NCBI RefSeq assembly: GCF_022605165.1
Contig: NC_063071.1
Span: 2,666,001-2,730,000, forward strand
DNA: 64,000 nucleotides
Source: Purpureocillium takamizusanense
Lineage: Eukaryota; Ascomycota; Sordariomycetes; Hypocreales; Ophiocordycipitaceae
Direction: 5' to 3'
In this document: piece after piece, positions 42,468-51,543 of the stretch
Layout: every line of letters starts with the position of its first letter
Numbering within the stretch: position 1 is the stretch's first letter
Position numbers and translations under genes: made by a program
Notes under the pieces: generated by a model
Told to the model about the DNA's origin: nothing
Databases searched by the model: none
The model's input: the letters and a program-made list of their open reading frames with translations, nothing else

Positions 42468-45400
42468 CGTGAGAGTGGGTGGTTTGGTTTGCGTCGTCGC
42501 GGAGGGGCGGTGATGAAGGGGAGCTAGCTAGCTATCTATTCCCGTGGTCGTGGACCGTGGTCGTGGTGGCGGCGGTGGGTTGGTCGGAAGCTGTCTGGAG
42601 CTTTTACGGGTCGGGTCGGTGTGGGCACGGCGCGCCGCGGGTTCGTTGGGCAGTGCGCCTGATGATGGGTGTTGGTCCGAGCGGGTTCGTCTCAAGGATG
42701 AGGGGAGATCGAACCCTGGGGTGGAGGAAAGGGTCAGACGAGCGGGTGTGAAGCAAGCAAGCTCCTCCTTGTAGTATCGTCGTCGTCGTCTTCGTCGTCT
42801 CGTTCGATGCAGGTGGTATAAGACTGCGACAAGGGCACGGGGGTCGTCGTCGCGAGGATCAAGCCCAAGCCAAGAATTGAATGATTAGAAAGAAGAAAAA
42901 GGAGGGAACACCCAAGGGTAGGATAAACGGGACGATCCGCCTTGTCTGGGTGTCGAGTGACCGCGTGGAAGGGGGAAGAGAGAGAAAAAAGCACTGGGCG
43001 ATCGATGTGCGTGTGCTCTGCTGCTAGAGGTAGTACAGACAGTAGCGTATCAGCTCCCGTGGGGCGTGGAGGTTTGGTTGCTGAGAGAGCGAGAGCGCGA
43101 GAGAGAGAGAGAAAGGGGCGACGGATGATGAGTCGTCGCGCGTCCTGAGCGCCTAGAGTCCTGGTTCCACGGGATGTGTGTTCCGGAGAAAGGCGACCGT
43201 CAGAAAGTCGAGACTTTGACAGAGGGCCCCGTATGTGGGAGGGAGGAGAGAAGTGCGAGGGTCGGTCGTTGCACAGGGAGAAGTCACAGCGAGAGAGAGA
43301 GAGGAAGAAGAAAAAAAGGGACGTCGAAGCTCGAGACGCCAAGAAAGACGAGAGAAGTGTGAGAGAGGCCCTGTCAGCAGTAGGCGAATAGGAGTAGGCA
43401 GTTTGTGGCAGCAGCTCAGCTCAATTGGGGATAGGTGCACGGCATAGTCCGTCCGTCCATGGACAGCGGTCGACGGATGATGGATCTCTCAGCAGAAAAC
43501 GGCGCGGGAGCTTGCACCGGTTTTTTCTGCCAGGCCATGCCGTAGTTATTAGAGGCTCTCCCCCAGGGTGCCCAGGCCCAGCCATCCGCCGTCCGTCCGT
43601 CCGTCCATCCATGTCAGCCCTGACAGTGAGCGAGTGAGAGCAGCTGGGGGAATGTGGCTGGGGGCGGGTCTAAGGGGGGGGGGGGGCTCGGCGGAGACGG
43701 GTTGATTGATGGGGAGGAGCCCCCTGGAGGGAGGAGGAGCCACAGAGGTCAGACGGCGGGTTCAACGGACGGGCGAGTTTTTGGTTGGACGCGGCGCTGC
43801 CCGCTTCATCAGAGAGGGAACATGGCGCGCGCTGGATTTCTAGCAGCCGTGGGTGCCAGCCCCAATCTGGCTTGGGCCGCGGGGGCTGAGCACTCCAGCT
43901 CTGTCCGGGGGGTTGCTCGTCGAAGCCGCCAAACCCATCGACGGATGTGTCCATCCATTCATTCATTCATTCACCAAAGCAAGGGCGTTCCAGCCATGTT
44001 GTTGTACAGAATCGATTGAACTGTGGATGATGCGCGTCTCGGCTGTGCAGTCTGTGTGCTCCGTACGACGTGGTACTGGGCAGTTGCTGGCAATAAATGC
44101 ATGCTATGTATATGCGACCCGCCGGCGGCCAATGCTGGGCGTGGGGCAGATTCAATCATCTCAAGCTCCCTGGCTGCGCTGCCTCAGTGCCGAGGTCAAG
44201 GCGCATCGCATCCCCATCGCAGACCGTTTGTCGCGCCGTTTATTAGTTCCAGTGCGCACGCGCACCCGTTTGCCGTTGGCACTGCTGGTGGTTATCCACC
44301 TATGCCTGGCAATAACAGCAGCGCCCCAATTCCCCAGGCCCGCCGTGCTGCGACGGCTTTTTCACGGCGAAGAAGGAAGCTTCGCGCATGCATCGTGACA
44401 TCACCAACGGGCTTCACGGTCGCTGGCACGGACGCCGCGCTGCCCTGCCCTGCGCGAAGACGAGACGCAGCAGCCCCCTCTTTTTCCAATTGCCCGCCTA
44501 CCTCCCTCCACGGCGAAACCGCAGCCTGCTGTTCCTCCTCGCGCCCGCTCCCCCCATTTTGGCGTGTAGTCAATCACTTTATCAACCTCAGCCTCAGCCT
44601 CCTGCCACAAGGGGGGCAGAGGTGGTTGTGTGCAACAGAGGCAAGGTAATAAGCGGCACAGACTGCTAGCTTACCTGGCCGCTGACGGGCCGTGTATTTT
44701 TAGCGACGGGTGGACGCTGGGCGAATTTGAGGGTCTCTCGCCCCCTGGAATCTTGCCAGCTCGCGCCTGGAGGCCCCAAATTGCATTCCTCACTCTTGGG
44801 CCACCCACCGCCTCGCAACTCGCAAGGGGTGTCAAGGCCGCCGCCATCCCCCGGGGAGGCCAAACTGTCCGGGCAGCACCTACGGATGCCCGCGAATGGC
44901 AGCTGGTACATGAATTACGCATTCTCCCTCACATCGTTGGCAAGCGATGGCTTCCGTCTTGCCGTTTGACATCGCCTCAGTGAAGCAGGCAGGCAGGCAG
45001 GTAGAATCCCAAGGCCCCCCTCCTCGGATGAGGTGAGACCATCACCACCACCACCAGCCTCCAGAGACGGACAGGGTGCGTCGCGTGTGGCAAAAAAAAA
45101 TCGGATCGGCCACGTAGGGTGGTGAGGCTGATGAGCCGCGATGATACAGTGGGGGTGGGTAGGCGGATGGGGCAAGGGGCCTCCATGGGAGAGACGGGGC
45201 ATGCGCGGAAGCCTGCACGGGCCGGGCCATGAATCACGGCGGCGTTGGCGACGACACAGGGAGCGGGAGCGTTCAGTGCCGTTTCGTGTTGCACGACGGA
45301 TGGAAGGCGCAGGGCGAGATGAGACGAGACGAGACGCGACGCGACGCGAATCGCGGGCAGGGCAGCACCAGACCATCAGACAAAAGATTTGCTTTTTGAT

Positions 45401-46150
45401 GATGTGTGGCTGGGCGGATTTCCAATGGCTCTGGCTGGCTTTGGCTGCGGTGCCTCCTGTGTGGCTAGTGGTGCTGGTGCCGTGCCGAATTGTTGTCAGG
45501 CAGCTCAACTTCCCTTTTACCGCAGGGTAAGTAGCCAGCCTGCCTGCCCTTCCAGCTCTCGGATCTCGGGATGCAAGCCCCGAGCCGGCATGACGAGCAT
45601 CTACACAAAACAGTGTCACCCTCAAGTCTGTCCATGACCGGGGTGCCTTGCCTCGAATTGAGTCCAGGTACGGTACCCCATCTCGCGGGGTCGGTGTCCA
45701 TGTCGGGGCGAGATGTGGTGCAGAGTCTCAGAGGCAATCTTGCAATCGGCATCGGCAGGCACGAATCCTTAGTGGTTCCCTCCTACAGTATACTTCGCAG
45801 TTCCACCCAATCAATCCACGTGAGCCGACGTCATCAAATCGTGCCTCGCCTCACCTCACCCTCTGGAAAGCATAACGCAAGCACCTACCCTGAACGGAAA
45901 TCGACGGCGGCGTGCCTTTTTCTTGATCAAGTTTTAATGCCAACCATCTAGATTAAAAGAAAGCCCCCTCGCAACGTCTGTTTCGTCGCCTCTTTTGACT
46001 CTCCTCCACTCCACACGACACGACAAACATCTTCGCAGGTACTGTGAATATCTACACGACATCGCCACAACCCCGTTTACACCCCCTTACCTATCTACGC
46101 ACACTTGCTTAGCTCCATCCACGGCAAGCCAAGTACGTCCCGCCGCCGCC
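42468..46150. other. 3.7 kb intergenic region
   Basis: No gene is recognised. It includes polypurine tracts at 43083-43115 and 43281-43320, a 13 nt G-run at 43674-43686, CCGT and ATTC tetranucleotide runs (43586-43604, 43957-43973), and a GGTACC at 45672-45677. Short ORFs carry no motif. Confidence 0.5.
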
Positions 46151-46532
46151 ATGCCCCTCGTCCCCGGCATCACCAGCAACTCCTCCAACAAGACGGAGGA
46201 GTGGCAGAACAAGCTCGTCGGCAAGAAGTTTTCCGAGAGCGAGTCCAACGAGACGGTAAGGCGACCTGATATGCGTTCTGCCCCTGCCCCCTGATGGGCG
46301 CTGCTGGCCGGCGCCGTCCACTACGCAATCAACGGTCAAGACATCACCGCCATCGTCATTGTGTCATCTTGCTGACCGGGGTGATCGGGCGCAGATGTTT
46401 TGCAAAAAGGACCTCCCCGAGCAGCACCGCGTCATCAAGCCCGGCCAGATGGTGACCAAGGACTTTCACGAGGACCGTCTCAACGTGCACCTGGACGAGA
46501 GCGGCGCCGTCTCGCACGTCACGCACGGTTGA
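46151..46532 (+). CDS. I78-family protease inhibitor-like small protein
   Basis: The model is join(46151..46255, 46395..46532), 80 residues. It begins MPLVPGITSNSSNKTEEW. Exon 2 carries the inhibitor core, FCKKDLPEQHRVIKPG, then MVTKDF and RLNVHLDESG. The DRLNxHxDExG ending and the position of the reactive loop match MEROPS family I78, small potato-inhibitor-like inhibitors of serine peptidases. There is no signal peptide, as is usual for this fungal group, so the target may be an intracellular or vacuolar peptidase. The intron is 139 nt (GTAAGG...GCGCAG) and falls between NET and MFC. Function is inferred from family only. Confidence 0.8.
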
Positions 46533-47004
46533 TACATGACCTTTGCAGATGGGAGCGGGTGAGCAGAGGTTGTGACGGTAGGATGGCGGGGTTGGTTGCG
46601 AACCGCGCAGAGGGAGGGACGCTATGGATAGTAGGGCTCCTTGATCAATGGACACTGCTTTAATAAAAGCATCCCCCTTGATTAGAAACCGTGTCTTCCC
46701 TTGGTGACTGTTCTCATTGCCCCTCTGTACGAAGCACATCTCGTGGTTGCTTGGCGCGCTGCCAGACGACAGCTTGCTTGCTGCTGGCGGAATTACCCCG
46801 CCATGGAAGCGCGCCCGACCGCGGGGCACCACCAACCACTCCACCACCACCACCACATCACCGGTCGTCAACTTTTCCCCTCCATCCTCGACTTCAACCC
46901 CACCACCACGCGACGCACAACGACACGCTCTGCCGACGAGCGACGCAATCCCTCCCTGAGTTCTCTACCGAACGCGTGCGACTGCTCGCCGTCCATCAGC
47001 CATC
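46533..47004. other. spacer upstream of TMA20
   Basis: This is C-rich sequence, especially 46800-46960, consistent with a 5' UTR. No gene is recognised. Confidence 0.5.
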
Positions 47005-47709
47005 ATGTTTAAAAAAGAGCAAGTCCTCCCGCGCTGCCACAGCGCCAAGCCAAGCAAGCCAAGCCAGCTACATAGCTAACCCGCTCTCTCCCTCTCCCCG
47101 CGCAGCATCCAGCCGTCGCCCAAGCAAAAGCTCAAGAGCTCCGTCCAGCGCTCGCTGCGCCAGTCCCTCCTCGCGACGTACCCGCTCCTGACGCCGCACA
47201 TCGACGAGATCCTGCCCAAGAAGGCCTCGCTCTCAAGCATGAAGCTGACGGACCGCAACACGCTCTACGTCCTCGACGCCGAGCCCCTCTTCTACCAGCA
47301 GGACGTCTCCTCCACCATCCTCCCCCACCTGCGCCTCGTCCACCGCTTCCCCCAGAGCTTCCCCACGGTACGCATCGACCGCGGCGCCATACGCTTCGTC
47401 CTCTCCGGCGCCACCCTCATGGCGCCCGGGCTGACCTCCAAGGGCGGGCGCCTGCCGCGCGAGGGCGCGCACAAGGGCCCGCCCGAGGACGGCAAGGAGA
47501 TGGACCAGAACGCCGACGACGAGGGCCGCTGGAGCAGGGAGCTGGCCAAGGGGGAGCCCGTCGTCATCATGGCCGAGGGCAAGGAGGAGGCCTGCGCCGT
47601 CGGCACCCTCGTCACCGGCACGGACGAGGTCAAGGCCAAGGGCAAGGGGCCCGTCGTCGAGGACGCGCACTTTCTCGGCGACGGCCTGTGGAAGCTGTCC
47701 ACCGAGTGA
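47005..47709 (+). CDS. TMA20: Tma20/MCT-1-like PUA-domain translation factor
   Basis: The model is join(47005..47018, 47106..47709), 205 residues. Tma20 (MCTS1 in animals) binds the 40S ribosome with Tma22 and acts in re-initiation and ribosome recycling. The 14 nt first exon encodes MFKK and ends at a GCAAGT donor, so intron 1 (87 nt) is a GC-AG intron. The joined N-terminus MFKKDIQPSPKQKLKSS matches the family. Then come the DUF1947-like domain (LLTPHIDEILPKK, LRLVHRFP) and the PUA domain (IRFVLSGATLMAPGLTS, GEPVVIMAEGKE, ACAVGTL). A charged insert at about residues 128-150 lengthens the protein slightly compared with yeast. Confidence 0.92.
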
Positions 47710-48933
47710 AGGCAGGATGAAGGGGCGTTTCGGTCGCGGCGGCGGCGGCGAAGACGGACGGGGCTGGGCTGTTTGTTGGTCGAACCCATCTCGTATACAG
47801 CGACGAACGACCTCGAGGCCGCTGCGCGCGTGCGTGCGAGGCCGCGCGTAGCTGCCACCGACCGGGTCATGGAGGGCATTTCAGCAAAGAGAAATGAGCA
47901 GCAGGAGCATTTCAGCGCGCAGCATTGTCCGACCGACCCCGCCGCCGTTGGCGAGATGCGACAGAAGCTCATCGCGGCTTTTGGGCGGCAAAAAAAAAAA
48001 AAGGCAAAATGCCACCATCATGTACCCAACGTATGTAGGTAGGGAGCACTCGATACGCAGCGTGTCAAGATTTGAATCAAATGCCATTTTTACATCTACC
48101 ATTGCTGCGCCGGTTGTCGCCGCTCGTTTACGACGATATAACGAGCCTCAACTTGCGCCCTCGCCGCCCGTTGATCTTATTCTCTCTCTTCTCGCACGAC
48201 CTGACGCTCGGGGACGGACAAGACGTCCACAACGCCCATGCTTCGATAATCGTCGTACAGTGTACCACGTGCGTGCCAACAACTGTCTAGGGGTAATTAA
48301 TTCTCTCGCACGAGTCGCCCCGCGGCGCCCACGCCCCGCGAAATGAGACGGCGACGCATCCGCCCACGACTAGGTAGGGTACTAATTTGGTAGTGGTAGT
48401 GGTGTTGGTGACGGATTGATTCCCCGTTCGCCGCAAGCTTTGCTGCTGCTGCTGCTCACTTCGGATCTGGGCATCGTTTATTTTGGGGGTTCTTGGCACG
48501 CGGCCGGCAGTTGGGGAACAAAGGAAGGGAGGGCGGGGGGGAAACAAAGACAGTGCGCAGTGGCTGGCAAACAACGAGAATTGATGGAGCCGTAGAGGTG
48601 ACTGGACGAAGAGCCGACGGAAGTGAATCGTGGGGGACGTGTGGTGTCTGTGGTAGTGGTGGTGGTGGTGGATGATGATGGGCGTATAAATGGATGATTT
48701 CTGCCCCCCTTGGTCGTGTTTTTACTCAGTGGCAAGGAGCATCTGACTTTGATATTCCTTGTATCAGGCTTGACATTTCGGATACTCCAGTTCACTCGAT
48801 TTGCGTTTTCGGTTACGATCTACGGCCGTTATACCTCGGACACAGCAGCAGCAGCAGCAGCAGCCAAGCAAGCAAGAAAGTAGCAAGCAAGCCAACAAAC
48901 AAAGAACAAGACATCCAGCAAGAAAAGACAACC
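47710..48933. other. spacer between TMA20 and the secreted repeat gene
   Basis: No gene is seen. It contains a 12 nt A-run at 47991-48002, TGG/GGT-type repeats near 48650-48675, and an AGC/AAGCA repeat-rich 5' leader before 48934. Confidence 0.5.
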
Positions 48934-49724
48934 ATGAAGTTCCTCCGCCTTGCCGCCCTCGCCGCCACGGTCTCGGCCGCGCCCCTCTCCGGCTCCGTAA
49001 GTGCCAATCCCATCCATGAGGCGCGATAGTGGCAGCTACAGCGATGAGGTGGGAGAAAGTGACGGCGACAACGATGACGACGAGAAGCCCCCCATGCTGA
49101 CGGGAATCATGATTGACGCAGCACATCGCCCAGGGAACCACCTCGAGTGTCGGGCAGACCCTCCCCGACGGCCTCGGCAGCAAGGTCCCCCCCGCCGCGA
49201 CACTCGCAAAGAGCAAGACGCTCGTGTCTCGCCTCGCCTCGGGGCCAGACGGAGGACACTGCGATGAGCAGCACCCGCCGCATGTCATGCTCCCCAACAA
49301 GCCGTACGATCGTCGGGTCGGCGACAACAAGCACTCGCACCTCCAGGACGGCGGCACGCTCGCCTCCCGCATCGTTCACAAGGGCGGGGACGGAGAGCAC
49401 GACCGACCTCCCGCCATGCTCCCCCATAAGCCCTACACGCCTCGGATCGGCGCCAGGAAGCCTCAGCACGACGGCAAGGCCGGGGCGCTGACCTCTCGCG
49501 ACGATGGGCCTCCCCATGCGTTGCTCCCGAATGAGCCCTATGACCCCTCGACTGGCGGTGACAACAGGCACGAGAACATTGAGGGAGGAAGGAGTGTGAC
49601 GCTCGACTCCCGCGTCGCGCAGGAGGGGGGCGATGGGGACGGCCTGCCACATGCGATGCTCCCCAATGAGCCCTACGACCCTTCGGCCGGTGACAACAAC
49701 GGGAAGCAACCCCATGGGCAGTAA
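48934..49724 (+). CDS. secreted protein with four imperfect tandem repeats
   Basis: The model is join(48934..48996, 49122..49724), 221 residues. Exon 1 encodes the signal peptide MKFLRLAALAATVSAAP; the 125 nt intron has GTAAGT and GCAG ends. After a spacer (to about residue 53) come four repeats of 38-46 residues at 54-99, 100-142, 143-180 and 181-221. Each opens with a xLxSR step, passes a Gly/Asp-rich linker, and reaches a conserved core read as MLPNKPYDRR, MLPHKPYTPR, LLPNEPYDPS and MLPNEPYDPS. Only one cysteine is present. The layout (signal peptide plus repeated cores behind basic residues) resembles fungal Kex2-processed repeat precursors or peptide-natural-product precursors. However, the sites are monobasic SR rather than KR, and no UstYa/DUF3328 or tyrosinase gene lies in the window. 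It could equally be a secreted repeat protein or effector. I recognise no family. Confidence 0.75.
49218..49721 (+). repeat. four tandem coding repeats (PYD-core units)
   Basis: Units lie at 49218-49355, 49356-49484, 49485-49598 and 49599-49721. The most conserved part is the codon block for (P)PHAMLPNxPYDP. Unit 3 is shortest because its linker is reduced. Confidence 0.8.
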
Positions 49725-50265
49725 GCGGAGTCAAATATCTAAGAGATGACTTTGCTTGTCTCTTCTAGGGGAAGGGGTCGGGATAGGGGCACACCGTTTC
49801 AGGGGGGACAACGACGGTTCAAAAAGGGGAGGGGGGGCTACATGTAGCGCCTGGAAAGAAGGGAGATGACTCCCAGAACATCTTGTATGGTATAGGCTGA
49901 GGCTGTATTCGCTGTAGATATTGCTCGACAGAACTTTATTCATGTAATGCTCAAGTTGGGGCGCGCGGGTTCTGTGCCATGCCCCCTTTTCTTCCCACCG
50001 CACATGCGTGGAATGCCATGAGTGATCCTCCGTTTGCGCCGCCACGCCTCTCACCAACATGAGTTATCTTTTCCCTCTACAAGTCGCACAATACAAAACC
50101 TAGGAATGGGAAGCGGTCAAGTAGCCCCCGGCTGTGGGCTTTGAATCGTGTTGTCGGTTGGTTGGTCAGCCTCCCAGTTGGCCGGCTCTTTCACTGGTCT
50201 CTCACCCTCGGCCACTTATATAGCTCTTCTTCCTCCCTACATAGCCCGTCAAGAAGGTCTCTTCA
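49725..50265. other. convergent 3' spacer
   Basis: This separates the repeat gene from the BTB-like gene that ends toward it. No gene is recognised. Confidence 0.55.
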
Positions 50266-51543
50266 TCAGCTGTGTGCATGTGCCCCCTTTGTCAGATTGT
50301 TTGCCGGGTGCTTTGAGAACCAGCGGGCGTCCTCCTCCCATCCCTCTTCGGCCCCTGGCCACGACGTCGTCACGTCCGGGTCGCTCGGGTCATGCGGGCT
50401 CACGTAGTGGTCAGGCGGCACCTGTACGTCCAGCAGCGCCGTGAGACTGAGCAGGGGCCGCGGCGGGAGCGTCGCGTATCCCGCGGAGGACATGGCCAGC
50501 GCGTGTATGTACACGACCCGCGCGTTGTCAAACGCCCCGGCGTGGACGGCTGCTGCTGCTGCTGCTCCTCCTGCTGGGGTCACTGATGACGAACTCGACG
50601 ACGCCGCGGCTACGCCCGTCACGGCGCGCTCGAAGCGGCGGTCCACATCGCTGAGGAAGAAGTCGCACCAGAGCCTCCGCGGCACGACCAGGACGAACAG
50701 CACGACCATCTCAAAAGCGGAGACGATGCGCTGCGTGCGAGGGCACCCGCAGAGGAGGAGGCACCACGTCCGGTACAGCTCCTCCGCGCGCAACGCTTGC
50801 ATCTCGTGACGCACGGCGGCGGCTGTCGTTGTTGTCGTGGCCGGCGCCCCTGGACGAGGACGAGGACGGCGGTGCGGGTTGCTGGCGAGGACGCGGCGCC
50901 AGAGGTACCCCCAGATGCTGGACTGGAGGAGGCCGACCTCGGCAGATAGGCTCCAGCGGATGGCGAGCTGCAGGGCGACGACGAGGCGGGGGAGGTTGAG
51001 ATGCGTCTCGTGGCCCGCGAAGAGGCGCCTAGAGAGGAGGACCTCGGCGAGGAGGGCGAAGGCGGTGCGGTCGATTCCTGGGAGGGCGATGCAGGGGGCG
51101 TTGGGGAGGAGCTTGACGAGTGTCTGGAAGAATGCGTACGGCTTGAGAAGGCAGTGGTGGATTGGAAAGGCGGCGCCTTGACATGTAAACACCACGAGGG
51201 AACTGTTTGGTTCGGGGTCCGTCCGGTCAGCTCCCACGCATGGCAATCTGCCGAATGGTAGATGCAGGGATCGGGGGCTTTATTTTACCAAATATGCGCC
51301 TGCGCATTGCATCGCTCCTGAAGCCGTGGAATCTCCTCGATTCGATGGTCCGTGTGGTCCTAGAGGCATTGATGTCAGGCTTCTTTGCACGCGGCTGTGC
51401 TGTGGCACTTGTTGGTGCGCAATTACGCTCACTTACTGCTCCAGGGACGCGGCGGGGGCTATTGTGGTTGAGCTTTCCGTTTCTGAATGAGCCCTGAATG
51501 CGCGAGTAGCTGGGAGGCTGTTGGGCTCCTTGGCTGTCAACAT
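50266..51543 (-). CDS. BTB/POZ-like domain protein
   Basis: The proposed model is complement(join(50266..51247, 51437..51543)), 362 residues. The main open frame has no ATG before its BTB-like start, so an upstream exon is needed. ATG at 51543 (MLTAKEPNSL) with a GTAAGT donor and a CAG acceptor 189 nt later keeps phase. The fold signature is LVVFTCQGAAFPIHHCLL, then FFQTLVKLL and an IALPGIDRTAFALLAEVL strand-helix, like the fungal BTB group that places the hidden-side contact after 'H..lL...s.fF'. The C-terminal two thirds are helical with Ala/Ser runs and may be a generic BTB tail. Partner and function are unknown. The start is less certain than the body. Confidence 0.6.

Noticed and set aside
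42468..46150. Short ORFs in the 3.7 kb spacer as genes
   Set aside because: There is no motif, no consistent splice-linked frame, and they overlap on both strands with simple-sequence tracts.
48934..49724. Firm assignment of the repeat protein as a dikaritin-type RiPP precursor
   Set aside because: There are no dibasic KR sites, the core is unlike known ustiloxin or phomopsin cores, and no DUF3328 or tyrosinase partner is in the window.
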